64,000 nt of DNA from Parastagonospora avenae f. sp. tritici 18332-5 (taxonomy: Eukaryota > Ascomycota > Dothideomycetes > Pleosporales > Phaeosphaeriaceae), in the NCBI GenBank assembly GCA_022559985.1, contig JAFJTR010000001.1:558001-622000 (forward strand), written 5' to 3'. Each line of letters starts with the position of its first letter. Position 1 is the first letter of the stretch. A program made the position numbers and the translations under genes. This document shows positions 31,786-43,682 of the stretch, one piece after another. Below the pieces are notes generated by a model. That model made no database searches and was not told where the DNA came from. It saw only the letters and a program-made list of their open reading frames with translations.

Positions 31786-33550
31786 ATGGAGCCCTCATCG
31801 AACGGAGCGGATCCTACGCTTCCGCTTCAAGCGTACAATGGCACAGGTGCGGCCGGAGGCGACTCAAGAGTCGACAATCTTAATGTCTACTACAACGTGA
31901 GTTTGCCATGTTGAGGTACTGGCAGAACGTGGGGCTAATTCGATCCTAGCCCGGCGACATCGCTTGGATGATCACGGCAACAGCTCTCGTGCTTCTCATG
32001 ATACCTGGTGTGGGGTCAGTTGAAACGAAACAATCACATCCAATGCAGCATACTAATCATCTTGTAGCTTCTTCTATTCTGGACTGGCACGAAGAAAGTC
32101 TGCACTATCGCTATTATGGCTTTCTGTCATGTCGACAGCTGTTGTCTCCTTCCAATGGTTCTTCTGGGGATACTCACTGGCCTTTTCACACAAGGCTGGA
32201 AAGTACATCGGTGCGCTTGATAACTTCGGATACATGAATGTCCTTGGTGCTCCTTCCATCGGAAGCCCACGCATTCCCGATCTGATGTTTGCCGTCTACC
32301 AAGGCATGTTCGCAGCCATCACGTACGACTTGACAACTCTCAAATCTCGGTATCTTGGACTAATGTATGAACAGAGTCGCACTCGCCGTCGGTGCAGTCG
32401 CTGAACGCGGTAGGATGCTCCCCTGCATCATCTACATGTTCGTCTGGACCACCATCATCTACGACCCCATCGCTTGCTGGACCTGGAACTCCTCTGGCTG
32501 GGTATACCGCATGGGCGGTCTCGACTTCGCCGGCGGAACCCCCGTGCATATCGCGTCCGGATGCGCCGCGCTCGCATATTCATACATGCTCGGAAAGCGC
32601 AGCGGCCATGGAACCCAGGAACTCAACTACCGCCCCCACAACGTCACGCACATCGTTATCGGCACGGTCTTCCTCTGGGTCGGCTGGTTCGGCTTCAACG
32701 CTGGCTCCGCCCTGTCTGCTAACCTCCGCGCCGTCATGGCCGCAGTGTGCACCAACCTCGCGGCCTGTGTCGGCGGCATCACCTGGTGTCTCGTCGACTA
32801 CCGCCTCGAGCGCAAATGGTCCACAGTCGGCTTCTGCTCCGGCGTCATCGCAGGCCTCGTCGCCATCACGCCTGGCTCCGGCTACGTGCCCGCATGGGCA
32901 GCCGTCATCTTCGGCATCTGCGGTGGCATCGCTTGCAACTACGCCACCAAGCTCAAGTACTTCCTGCGCTGCGACGACGCGCTGGACATCTTCGCCGTCC
33001 ATGGCGTCGGCGGCTTCGTAGGCAATATCCTAACCGCTTTCTTCGCGGCGGATTACATCGCGCATTTGGACGGTTACACGGTCATTCCCGGCGGCTGGCT
33101 CAATCACAATTGGATCCAGCTCGGCTACCAACTCGCTGACTCCTTCACCGGCGGCGCATACTCGTTCGTCGGAACGTGTTTGATCCTCGGCGCGCTGGAT
33201 TTTATCGGCAAGTTCGTGCCGGTGTTTAGGCTGCGCGCGAGCGAGGAGGAAGAAGCGCTGGGTATTGATGATGTGGAGATTGGAGAGTTTGCTGTAAGTC
33301 CTTGAACCACTTCCTCCAACTATCTATATTTTCTTGTTGAGGGTGATTTGGATACTAACGAAACGAACAGTACGATTACGTCGAGCTCACGCGCGAAGTC
33401 AAAATCCCCGACGACGATGAAGACGTCGATGAAGGCATGTCGACGCACTCCCTGCACGACCACCCGGCGTCCATGGGCACGCATCATGAAAAGAATCAGG
33501 AGTCGATTGACTCGGCGAATCAGCTTGCTGAGTGGGCGCATCGCGCATAG
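31786..33550 (+). CDS. Ammonium transporter, MEP/AMT family
   Basis: This is a plasma-membrane ammonium permease of the Mep/Amt/Rh superfamily, 509 residues. Exons 31786-31896, 31950-32014, 32068-32322, 32375-33293 and 33371-33550; introns are 52-77 nt with clear CTAAT branch sites. The extracellular N-terminus (NVYYNPGDIAWMI) leads into about eleven membrane helices. Family blocks include GVGFFYSGLARRKSALSLLW, FGFNAGSALSANLRA, DDALDIFAVHGVGGFVGNI (pore His) and GGAYSFVGT. The cytosolic tail is acidic and Ser/His-rich (REVKIPDDDEDVDEG), like Mep2 tails that receive nitrogen signals. Whether it is a Mep2-type sensor or a plain transporter is not decidable here. Confidence 0.95.
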
Positions 33551-34032
33551 ATGTGTCGCTCTTCACGCCTTCGTCTTTTCTGCTTTTCCAGACGCAAACG
33601 CTCGATACCACTTTGCTTATTGAATAAAGTTTTTTACTGTCTGCTTTCGGAAGCTGTGTCTACGGCTCTATGTTAATGTGGTGTTGATGATTGTGTTAGG
33701 AATGAGGACGAGGATGAGGTTGAGAGATGGTGGCGGATTATTTGTATAGGTGGACAAAAATTTCTATATTGATCTGTATGATACGGGAATGGATACAGAT
33801 GCTCAAACCCAAGACTTCGAAGTTGAATCCCGTTGCATGTGAATCGTACGTGTATTGCGTCGTGTACATGCTGTATAATCCAATACTGTGGTGATGATCA
33901 CCTGCTCTATGTTGTATAGATCTAATCCTTCCCAAAAACCGGTGCACAGAAAACATTGCATCGATCTCGTCAGACATTCTTGGCTGGCTTGAGTGTCAAG
34001 CCCGTACTGCTGTCATCATCACATCACCCTGC
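33551..34032. other. Convergent 3' region of the ammonium transporter and arrestin-like genes
   Basis: AT-richer spacer that should hold both 3' UTRs and poly(A) sites; an AATAAA-like hexamer lies near 33623. No gene. Confidence 0.5.
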
Positions 34033-35376
34033 TCAAACACTGGGCTCCTCAACCTCGCTCGCCGGCGTCGACGCAGCACTGCTCGGCGCCGTCGAACTAT
34101 TGGCCCTATAACTCTCACTCCTCTCATACGACGGCGCCAACGACCCCGCCGCCGACGACGTCCTCGAAAGCGCGAAAATCGACTCATAATCCGGCGCAAA
34201 CTCCTTCGACGGCTCCCGTGGCACATACAGCGGCAGCGGCTCCACATCCTCGTCGTACTCCGGCGGCGGCGGCGATCTGTCTCGCGGCACACGGGGCACG
34301 ATTTCGAGCGAAGTAGTGGAGCGGACTATGAATTGCTGCTTGCCGAATTTGACGCCGATGACGATGTTGAGGGCGTAGCGGCGGGTGATGGTGTAGGTTT
34401 TGAATGTGGGGACGCATTCTGCGTCGTTGACGAGGCGGAAGTTGGAGGTTAGGGATATTGTTTTGCCGAAGGGGGCGGGTTTGGCCATGTTTGTTCGCGC
34501 TATGCAGGTGACGTGCTTTGAGATGACGTCTTCGGGGTCGGTGAGGCTGTGGCCGCACATGCTTGTGGAGTAGGTTGAGATTGTGATGGAGAGGGAATCG
34601 ATCGTGCATTCGCCGCGTTCTGCGTTCTGTCCGTCGCGAGTGTTCCTTAGCAGGATTGATATGGGGATGTGCTGTCCTGGTGCTATAGTCTCAGGGTATA
34701 GAATGCTTGGGACAATGCGTGCAGAAGCCTTTTGCCGCGAGACCTTGCTAAACACTCTGGATACCGTTCTTTGAGATTCTCCTCCTACGTCTTTGGCCGA
34801 CTTCCATATCTGGTCGTACAGCACCGTTGAAGTACATCGAGCGTGCTGCGGTGTGTCTACTTGTGGTTTTGGTTGATAAGGCAACAAAACCCTGCATCGT
34901 TTCACCGGTGTTGATTTGCTGAAGGTCAATCTGGCCTGGATGAAGTAAGATATTTGAGCCGCACCGCTCGGCACACTTGTCTTTAGCTGGAAGGACGGAG
35001 GCAATGGGTGTGGTTCTTTGAGATAGTTGGCTCCGTGGGTAATGCGATGATATCGAGGCTCTGTCAACTCCGGAAATGTGAATTCGAATGGCCAAGAATA
35101 CTTCTTCGCGGTTAGGGAAGATTGGGATAGGATCTCCTTCTCTTTATTGAACAGACGGATCTTTTCCTCGAATTCGCGCCTCGATGATGAAGCATCACCA
35201 TTGCCGTTGACGTGAAAGGGCCGAGTTGTTTTGGTAATACAGTTGCCAGCAAACACAACCTTCAAAGACTGCACATTCGCCTCCTCTTCTACCACAAGAC
35301 TAACTCTTCCAGTGACCTTTTCGCCCTTCCTGTACACCTTGTTGCTGTCACCATCGACGATGACACGCATAGCCAT
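34033..35376 (-). CDS. Arrestin-related trafficking adaptor (ART/alpha-arrestin)
   Basis: A 447-residue intronless alpha-arrestin. The N-terminal arrestin fold begins MAMRVIVDGDSNKVYRKGE and contains VTGRVSLVVEEEANVQSLKV; the C-terminal arrestin fold includes APGQHIPISILLRN and KTYTITRRYALNIVIGVKFG. The tail holds PPPPEYDEDVEPLPLY, where PPEY is a PY motif for the WW domains of Rsp5-type ubiquitin ligases. Such adaptors direct nutrient permeases to endocytosis in response to nutrients or stress. It sits next to and converges with an ammonium permease gene; a functional link is attractive but unproven. Confidence 0.9.
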   Translation of the reverse strand: MAMRVIVDGDSNKVYRKGEKVTGRVSLVVEEEANVQSLKVVFAGNCITKTTRPFHVNGNGDASSSRREFEEKIRLFNKEKEILSQSSLTAKKYSWPFEFTFPELTEPRYHRITHGANYLKEPHPLPPSFQLKTSVPSGAAQISYFIQARLTFSKSTPVKRCRVLLPYQPKPQVDTPQHARCTSTVLYDQIWKSAKDVGGESQRTVSRVFSKVSRQKASARIVPSILYPETIAPGQHIPISILLRNTRDGQNAERGECTIDSLSITISTYSTSMCGHSLTDPEDVISKHVTCIARTNMAKPAPFGKTISLTSNFRLVNDAECVPTFKTYTITRRYALNIVIGVKFGKQQFIVRSTTSLEIVPRVPRDRSPPPPEYDEDVEPLPLYVPREPSKEFAPDYESIFALSRTSSAAGSLAPSYERSESYRANSSTAPSSAASTPASEVEEPSV

Positions 35377-37070
35377 TTTGTATAGAATTGGAGAGATCTG
35401 CAGTCAAGAGCATGCAGGGACAGAGCTAGGTTATAAGGCTTCCAGGAGAATAGCACTGATTCGTCCAAGCACCAGGCACGCGGGTTACTGGTGCGGCCCA
35501 GGTTGGGAGAACGTTTGCCGGGTGTTGGCTCGGCCAAGCAATGTGGAGGTTCTTGGACCTACAGCAGTGGTCGTGATAGCGGGATGGACTTCTTCTTGGG
35601 AATGTGGCTGAGTTCGGAAGGTATTGGCGCATTTGCATGCGCGGAAAGACCTGTTGAAGTGCCATCTTTTCCCTGCAATGAGCATGATTCAATACTGAGA
35701 TTAATACTAGCTTGCGCTTGTTGTCAGTCAGTCCATTAGAATTCGTGAGGGATGATCGTAGAAACTTGGGCACTGTCCGCTCATGCGTTGGCGGACTGGT
35801 TTCGGGATGCCCAAGCGCGACGAGATCCCGCCGAGCCGGCCGTCTCGCGTTGAACGCAATCCAACAGGTCACAAATGGCCTTCCATCTTACTTCTTCTGT
35901 GTTCTTCCGTGAATGTCTGAGAGCGGAATGCAGCCAAGGAGGCGTGGTGTCCTTGGCTTTGTAGTCTAGATCCGCCACGCTTCTACCCCAGTCTCACCCC
36001 GCCATCGTTTATTAGGGCAGGCACATAGTGGACCACGGATGCGCGATGCAATTCCTTACAAGATCCACAGCATGTCCACGGAGCTGCAAAGGCCAAGCTG
36101 AGTGGAACAGTAACATGATAAAAGGGAAGCGTGAACGACGAATCTGTCGAAAGTCGAGGTGACCTGGTAGCGGGGAACAAGCGCAGTTGACGATGTCCCT
36201 CAGCCGAGCCATGCTCAGCTCTGGTGTCTAGGCTTTGAGTCGCTCCCGGGCTGAATGTACTCAAGAGCAGCTTGGCGGCCACGCAAGACGCTCGCTACGG
36301 ACCGACTACCAGAGAAAAAACCGGAGCAATGGAGGCAGTGCAGGTTGGGCACCACATTGCGTCCAAGCACATGCTGAGTTGTGGCAGTCTCCTGAGGCCA
36401 GACAGAGCAAATTCAACTGGAGATACAGAGTATGTTCAAGGCAAATCGCTGGCGTGGGCCGTTCCGGGATGCTTTGAGAGACTACCTGGGATGGTGCTTC
36501 GTAAAGTTTAACGACTGATTGCGGAGAGAGAGGTGGGTCTTCGGCACGTGGCGACTTATCGATAAGCGACTTCGCTGTTTCAATCTGATGTGTGCCAGGA
36601 CGAGCGAGCAATTTCCCAAGATAGATAAAAAACAAAACATTTACAGGGCATCCATGAAGTTAAAATACAATAAGACAGTCATGAGCAAAAGCTAGGTTAA
36701 AAAGCTGCATGAAATGACGTATTCCTAATCAAGATCGAATGGCTCCTGCGGTCGCAGTAGAGAAATGTACAGTACACTTCCTTCTAGCTTTAGAAGTGGC
36801 AAAGAATTCAACTTGCAAGAACACACGTTTCTACCATCGTTCGTATAGCATGATGGGAGGCGCTGGAGATTGGAGCTCTGGGAAGTGGAGTGCATCGAGC
36901 TAGCGCAGATCTGAAGACGCGCTTTCACGCGTCACCGTGGCTCGCCCAAAGTTGCTCGGCTCCACCTCCACCTCCAATTGCACCGCCAATTGCACCACCA
37001 ACAAGCTGCTCCCCCACTGCTACATGCACTTCAATCGACGATAGCTTTACAGAGAAAAAAATCCCACAAT
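35377..37070. other. 1.7-kb divergent spacer between the arrestin and DPB4 genes
   Basis: No gene supported. Small frames on both strands (for example 35426-35872 minus, 36306-36635 minus) lack recognisable content. An AT-rich stretch at 36610-36730 resembles a 3' UTR, so a short non-coding transcript is possible. Confidence 0.45.
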
Positions 37071-37876
37071 ATGCCACCCCGCAAGAGCACCGCCTCCGCC
37101 GCCGCAGAGGAAGAGAGTCCTGCGCCGAAGTCTGCCACAAGAGAATCCAGAGACGATGCCTTGAGCGTAGAAGTATGCGCGCATACTCTTATATACAGTC
37201 ACGATACTCACATAGACCAGGACCTCAACCTCCCCAAGTCCATAGTCCAACGCCTCGCAAAAGGCGTCCTACCACCCAACACACAAATCCAAAAAGACGC
37301 CCTCCTCGCCATGTCCAAGAGCGCAACCGTCTTCGTAAACTACGTCACATCATGGTACGGCAGTTCTTCTACCTCACGCTTACTAGCCGCGACAGAAGAC
37401 TAACGTTACGCAGCGCCGCCGAACACGCCCAGCGCTCAGGCAAGAAAACCGTCATGCCCGAGAACGTCTTCACCGCCATGCAGGAGCTCGAATTCTCCTT
37501 CATGCTGCCCCGTCTCGAGGCCGAGGTCACAAAGTTCACGTCAATACAGGCCGACAAGCGTAATACGTATCGTAAGAAGGTGCGCGAGGAGAAGAAGGCG
37601 ACCAAGGAGGAGGAGCCGAGCTCGATGATATCAGGGGTAGCGGGCGGAGACGATGAGCCGGCGGCGAAGCGGGCGAAGTTGGATGGGGAGGCGGAGGATG
37701 AGGAGGATGAGGGCGATGTGGATGAGACGGTGGATGTGGAGGATGAAGAGGTTGAGGACGATGAGATTGAAGAGGAGGGCGAGGAGACGCAGGAGGGTAT
37801 GACGGAGGATCTGTTGGAAGAGAAGGAGGACAAGGATGAGGATGATGAGATGGGAGATGGGGATGAGAGTGATTGA
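37071..37876 (+). CDS. DPB4: DNA polymerase epsilon subunit Dpb4 (POLE3 histone-fold)
   Basis: This is the H2B-like histone-fold subunit of DNA polymerase epsilon, shared with chromatin remodellers. Exons 37071-37172, 37221-37354 and 37414-37876 give 232 residues; introns are 48 and 59 nt. The histone fold (about 35-115) reads DLNLPKSIVQRLAKGVLP, KDALLAMSKSATVFVNYVTS, then CAAEHAQRSGKKTVMPENVF. A basic linker (RKKVREEKKATKEE) precedes AAKRAKL and a strongly acidic tail of about 75 residues of Asp/Glu, as common in histone-fold partners. The start ATG 37071 (MPPRKSTAS) was chosen over upstream in-frame codons because the leader before it is not conserved-looking. It is convergent with REV7. 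Confidence 0.9.
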
Positions 37877-38013
37877 GCGAGGCTTGGGGTGTTTGCATTG
37901 GACGGCGTTCCTGGAGTGCTTGTTGATATCCTCTATGTGGGTTGAATATTGTATGGACAATTATTCAGGGGTCGAATGAATCGAAGATAAAGAACATGTA
38001 TCATTGTCCTATC

Positions 38014-38841
38014 TCAGGCCATGGAGCTATTGAAACTTGTCTTTGAACTGTCCGACTGCTTCTCAAACTTCCCTTTCCCTTCCTCTATCCACGTCTCAAA
38101 TCTGAACACGCCAGCTTCCACGCTCCTCACCGGCGTAACCTTGACGCCTCCCAGATCTTCACCCTCGTCAATTCCCTTCTCCCTTTCTTCCTCGTCCTCC
38201 TCATCTCTGATCGTAGCCTTCCGCCCCGTCTTCTGCAAACTCGGCTGCACCGGAATCCACGGCTGCGGATGTCTAATCGGCGGATCAACATCCGCCTCAT
38301 CCCTAAGCTCCATGCAAATATTGAACGAGCAGTTCTCCGGCAGCGGCTCCAACATCGTCGTCCTCGTAGCCAGCGCCATGAACGCCGCGCGGAACTGCTC
38401 CGACAAATTGACATCCACATCCACGTCCAGCTCCCGCTCCCTCCCCTTCTTCCTCGGCTCTTCCTCCTCCTCCGGACTACTTTCCCACTCAATCTCCACA
38501 TTGCGCTCACTGCGCTCCACACGCGGAAAGCGCGAGGTATCAAACATATATCGCTCCATAATCTTGGCGCTGCCCGTGGCTTTATTCTCAGGCAGCGAGA
38601 AGATGACGATGCCGATGCGGGCGACGCTGCCGAGGAGCAGTTCCTCGCGCACAGCGGCGACGGCATCGTTGATCCATTCGCAGACAAGCGGGTGTCGCGA
38701 TTGCCAGACGGAGGCGTTGTGGAAGCGCAAGTTGGCGAAGGAGGGGCGCGGGTAGAGCGAGCGCAGGTAGAGGAGCGTGTGGGTGTAGGCGGTCAGGAAG
38801 GTGGTGAAGGCGGAGAGGGCTTCGAGGTATGTTGGGGCCAT
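38014..38841 (-). CDS. REV7: REV7/MAD2B-like HORMA protein (DNA polymerase zeta subunit)
   Basis: A 275-residue HORMA-domain protein matching Rev7, the regulatory subunit of translesion polymerase zeta. The N-terminus TYLEALSAFTTFLTAYTHTL, then LYLRSLYPRPSFANLRFHNA and VWQSRHPLVCEWINDAV, is the characteristic Rev7 start. GIVIFSLPENKATGSAKIMERYMFD and the FRAAFMALATRTTMLEPLPE block follow. Two charged insertions, SSPEEEEEPRKKGRE and RDEEDEEEREKGIDE, enlarge it relative to compact animal Rev7. FRFETWIEEGKGKFEK near the end would be part of the HORMA safety belt. It is intronless, and 137 bp separate its stop from that of DPB4. Confidence 0.88.
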   Translation of the reverse strand: MAPTYLEALSAFTTFLTAYTHTLLYLRSLYPRPSFANLRFHNASVWQSRHPLVCEWINDAVAAVREELLLGSVARIGIVIFSLPENKATGSAKIMERYMFDTSRFPRVERSERNVEIEWESSPEEEEEPRKKGRERELDVDVDVNLSEQFRAAFMALATRTTMLEPLPENCSFNICMELRDEADVDPPIRHPQPWIPVQPSLQKTGRKATIRDEEDEEEREKGIDEGEDLGGVKVTPVRSVEAGVFRFETWIEEGKGKFEKQSDSSKTSFNSSMA

Positions 38842-39432
38842 TGTGTGTTCCTTGTATCATTCAAGTTCGTATCGAATCTTGTCGCGTCACGTCGCGTACC
38901 GGTAGGAAGGAAAGTGGCGAGTGGGTGTTTGCCGATCAGGGCTGCGTGCACAATCGCTCGTGGCAGAGATCGCAGGATGCTGTGGTCGCTGATCCAAGCA
39001 TTTTCAGCCAGTCGCGACGTGGCAGGCGATCGATGGTGTTGCGGGCACAGAAGTGAGGTTGTTCACGACTCGGGAGACTGCAGCAGCCTCCGCAGTAAAT
39101 ATTCGGAGCCCATACCGTCATAGGCCGCCTTCACCCTCACCCTCAGCTCACTGACAATTAGTTTCACTGCTTCACTGCTTCACTGGTACAGAGAGTGGCT
39201 GGCATCAATCAAACATATAGTCGACGAACCCCCACTTCCCTGCGTCCTCCACCGAATTGCCCCGCATCATCTCCGGGGTCGCGTTCTTTTCCTCAGCCTT
39301 GCCGTCTCGCGGGCAAACACCACACCAAAACGCGTCACCAAGCCTCACAACCTCGTCGCATCCGTGCTGGGCAAACGCTAGAGCTGCTGACTGACTAGCT
39401 CTTGTACGCGCATACGCCCCAAGCCCCAAGCT
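38842..39432. promoter_or_regulatory. Divergent promoter REV7/KAP114
   Basis: A 591-bp spacer between two divergent starts. The plus strand lacks ATG from about 39044 to 39432, fitting a KAP114 leader. No gene. Confidence 0.5.
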
Positions 39433-42400
39433 ATGGAGGACCAGCTAGTGCAGCTGCTCTCCGCGACCCAGACTGCCCAAGAGGGCCCTCGCAAACACGC
39501 CGAGCAGCAGTTGCTGTCCTACTACGGCCACCAGGAGCTGCCGCTGGGCCTGGTCAGCATCGCCTGCCACGACAATGTGCCGCTCAATATCCGGCAAGCC
39601 GCCCTGCTGTATATGAAGCAGCTGGTGCTGGCGGGCTGGAGCAACAGCTTCGAAGAGTTCAAGGGACAGTTATTGGTCAGCGAAGAGAACAAGCCGCTGA
39701 TACGGCAGCAACTCCTGGCGCTTGCGACTACGGATCAGCTCGACCGCAAGCTCAAGGCGGCGTCTGGACTCGTCGTCAGCAAGATCGCAAACTCGGACTA
39801 CCCAGACCAATGGCCCGACCTGCTCGACAACCTGCTGCAGCTGATACCAGTTGCTACCGATGGCCAGCTTCATGGCGCACTGAAGGTGCTCAGCGAGCTT
39901 GTGGAGGACTGCTTCAACGAGGCGACCTTCTTCGGCATCGCGCCGCAACTCGTCAAGGTCATTTATGATGTGGCCGTCAACGAGCAGCGGAGACCCGTAC
40001 TGAGGGCGCTTGCCTGTAGTGTCTTCCGTGGCTGCTTCGACATTCTGGAGATGGTGCTGGAGGACCACAAGACCATGGTCAAGAGCTTCGCCGACGAGAT
40101 CCTGAAGGAGTGGATTCCCTTCTTCGTCAACATCCTGAAGACGAGGCTACCGGAGCCGCCATCGTTCCAGGACGATGAGACAGACGCTGAGAGCGCCGAA
40201 GCATTCAAGGGAATGGTTGCGCTCAAGCTGCAAGTAGTCAAGGTAGGTGGTCTGATATCTTGCAATCGACGAATACTAAGCAATTCAGATCCTCATGCGC
40301 ATACGGTCCGTCTTCCCTGCCATCCTCTCGCCGCAAAGTCTCGTTCTCTTCCAGGCGACGTGGGAGGAACTGTCGCTGCTACAGCCCGCATACTCGCTCA
40401 TGTATATACAAGAGGAGCGCCAGAGCAGGCTGGAGGATGCGGATGGTCTGCCATACACACTGGACTTCCTCGTCCTGGAAGAGCTCGACTTCATGCAGGC
40501 ATGCTTGCGAGCACCGCCCGTCCGCCAACAACTAGAGCAAGAGCTTGCAACACAGACTCCCGAGACGTCGTGGGTGACCCAGGTGGTAAAGCTCGCCGTC
40601 GCCTATGCACAGATCACGACAGAAGAGGAAGGCCTATGGGATATTGACGTCAACATCTTCCTCAGCGAGGAGACGAGTGTCACTGCCAACTACACGCCGC
40701 GAACAGCATGCGGTGATCTTGTCATTAAGCTCGGTGAATGGCTTACGGAGCCCACTATCAACGGTCTGTTGACCTACTCAAGAGCACTCTACTCCGAAGC
40801 CAGCGACTGGAAAGCCAAGGAAGCCGTCCTGTTTGTCCTGAACCAGATGCTCAGCGACTTCCAGGATGTGGACAAGCAGATCAGTGCCGAAGCAGCGGGT
40901 GGCTTTGTCGACTTCATTCGCTTCGCCATGCAACAACCGGATCCATTCCTGAGAGCTCGCGGCTATCTCGTTGCTGGTAGCTTGACACGAACCTCAGGCG
41001 ACGCACTGCAACAGTTCGCGACACCCTTCCTCGAAGCATCGTTACAAGCCATTCCTGTTGACGAAAACGAGGTTGTTCAAGTCTCGTGCATTCGCGCCAT
41101 TCAGCTCTACCTCCAGGCCCTTCCACATGCCATCACACAACCGCTGCAGGGTACCATCATCACCGCGATCACGAGTTACCTTGGCACACAAGATCTGCAA
41201 GAGCTTGCGGACAGTGACGATCTAATGGTCACTTTGGTGGAAACACTCCGGGACGCCATCCTCATCGATACTCGGATATGCATCACCGCGAACGGATTGG
41301 ACACATTGTTCCAGGTCGCCAGCCACGGCGCGAACAACTTCCAGCTGGCGATGCTGGTCAACGAGACATTCGAGGATGTCACACAGTCGATATCGCAGAT
41401 GGGTGGAGACGCTTATGTGCAGCTGTGCGCCAAGGTCCTGCCATCGTTGACAGGTGCTTTCGACATTGGCAGTCTTACCGAGGAGAATGCTCTGTGCAAT
41501 ATGGCTGCCGATCTTCTTTCTGTTCTTGCTGAACATGGCCCCGAACCTCTTCCAGCTGGCTTCGTTGCAGCGACAATGCCAAAGCTCACCCGGCTTCTGC
41601 TGGGCAGCGCCGACGAAGAGCTGCTCAAATCTGCTACCATTGCCGTTAAGAATATCCTGTCGCATGACCATCAACAACTCTTCGAATGGCGGGACGACAC
41701 CGGTAAGGCCGGTCTTGAAGTCGTTCTGATCATCGTCTCGCGTCTGCTCTCATCATGCTCCGCACACGCTGCTGGAGAGGTCGGTGCACTTGCCGCTGAG
41801 GTTGTCGAGAAGGCCGGTCATGAACGACTAGGTCCGTACCTCGAGGAGCTGCTGCGAAGTGTCGCCGTACGGCTATCTGAAGCAGACCACGCACCATTCA
41901 TCCAGAGTCTAACCCTCGTATTCGCACGACTAAGCTTGAACCACGCTTCTGAAGTGGTAGACTTCCTCGCTCGACAAGACATCGGCGGCCAAAACGGCCT
42001 CCAAGTCGTCATGGCCAAATGGCTCGAGAACAGCATCAACTTCGCCGGCTACGACGAGATACGCCAAAACGTCATCGCTCTGTCAAAACTCTACGACCTC
42101 AAAGATCCCCGGCTAGCGCAAGTACACGTCAAAGGTGATTTGATTCCTAATACTGATGGTCGCATCATGACCCGCAGCCGTGCTAAAACAAGTTCGTCCC
42201 CCTCCACCCACACATCCCCATACATCCCACTAACCCACCACCCAGATCCAGATCAATGGTCCATCGTCCCCGCCACCCTCAAAATCCTCAAAGTCCTCAT
42301 CGTCGAGCTCCAATCCGCCTCGGGCGCGCCCCTCGACGCCGCCGCCGCCGCCGAACTCGCCGAAGACGAAGGCTCTGACGACGGCGACTGGGAAGACGAG

Positions 42401-42616
42401 CCCAATCCTTTCGTCGACCTCGGCTCCGGCTTCAGCAAAGAACAACTCATGGCGTTTGCGGCAGAAGAGCCCGGCAGCGGGCGCCAGCGCGACGACGAGA
42501 CGCAGGGGTTTTTGGTCGAGTTTTTCAAGAGGGCGGCGGGCACGCAGGGGTTTGCGGAGGAGTTTGAGGCGCTGGGCGAAGAGGAGAAACAGCGGTTGAG
42601 GGAGAGTGCGCAGTAG
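39433..42616 (+). CDS. KAP114: Importin-beta family karyopherin Kap114/importin-9
   Basis: This is a HEAT-repeat nuclear import receptor of the Kap114/IPO9 group, which carries TBP and histones H2A-H2B. Exons 39433-40242, 40289-42191 and 42246-42616 give 1,027 residues. The importin-beta N-terminal region (about 20-100) has AEQQLLSYYG, NIRQAALLYMKQLV and SDYPDQWPDLLDNLL. HEAT helices continue throughout. An acidic loop (AEDEGSDDGDWEDE) and the end FAEEFEALGEEEKQRL are typical. The second intron (42192-42245, GTTCGT...CTAAC...CCCAG) is 54 nt and open in frame, so retention would insert 18 residues after RSRAKT; splicing gives MTRSRAKTNPDQWS, closer to the family. Confidence 0.92.
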
Positions 42617-43682
42617 CGGTGCAGATGTGATATGGGGGGTTGGGGAACGCGGGCAGGAGTATCTCGCGCTGCTATAAGTGTGGTATTTTAGACGCGCGAG
42701 ATGTGGATACATATGCGGTCATGCCGTGTGCGCGATTACGAAATGAAAAGTCTTAGGGTGGATGGGTGTGTCCTTTTTGAATAGAGCGAATAGATGGTAT
42801 GAAATAAGGTAAATACATACACTTCACACGTTATATTTGATGATTTGCGCGGTGCAGGGCTGGCTGTGTATACGTCGAGATTAGATGGGCGTGGGCGTGT
42901 GGAGATGGACAGATACTCGTGTCACGCGAGGAGTACTGATGGGGTTGAGAATGTAGTTTGGGCTTTGGGGATGCGTGCTGTTACTAGCTATGGTGGTTTG
43001 AGGGTTTGAGTGGACGTATGTGGAGGGAGTAAGGGATGGGCACATGTTGACAGCGTGGCGGTGAAGTGTGTAGATGGAACATCAAGGGTAGCTAGGAGTG
43101 TGCAGGGGATGGGTGTAGGAGGTCGATGAATGCGGGTTTGTGGATGTGGAATTGGGCCGCGAGCGGGAGGGAGGAGGAACGCTAGGGATGTGTGATTTGG
43201 TGAGGTGTTAGGAAGAGAACTTGCTGGGGTAGATGGGAACTTATCCGGACTTATGCATCAGGCGGAGTCTGCGAGGTGGAGAGGGAGTGAATTGAAGGCG
43301 GTGGGAGAGCATGTTGCGGGGGAGAGGTTGCGCGTAGAAGAGCCATGAAGGGTCAAGGGCGTGTGTTAGACCGGGTCTTCGGATCATCCAGTCGCACTTT
43401 CGACTATTGGACGATGAAAGGGTGAGGCATACGCATCACGTGTGGTCTGGCAAAGGAAGTGGACATGTACGATGTTTACTACAGTCGAGGTCTGAACTGC
43501 TATTGACTTTTGCAGACCTGTCCGAGTAACACCGAGTTCTGAACCGCCATTTCCATCTCCGTAATGTACAGATCCAACTCTCGTTGTGAAAGTCCGTGGC
43601 GAGCATAGCAATGCCCAGATAATTTACAGTTCCATCTCTTCTTTTGCAAGTCCATGACGAGCGTATCTAACTCGATCTATGC
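42617..43682. other. Convergent 3' region KAP114 / giant DUF3638 gene
   Basis: About 1.07 kb, G-rich on the plus strand between 42850 and 43380 with many GTGGG-like runs. No gene or repeat array recognised; it should include both 3' UTRs. Confidence 0.5.

Noticed and set aside
32392..33021. 209-codon Ser/Pro-rich plus-strand frame
   Set aside because: Alternative frame of the GC-rich ammonium transporter exon 4.
38269..39123. 284-codon plus-strand frame
   Set aside because: Antisense to REV7; the HORMA protein on the other strand explains this stretch.
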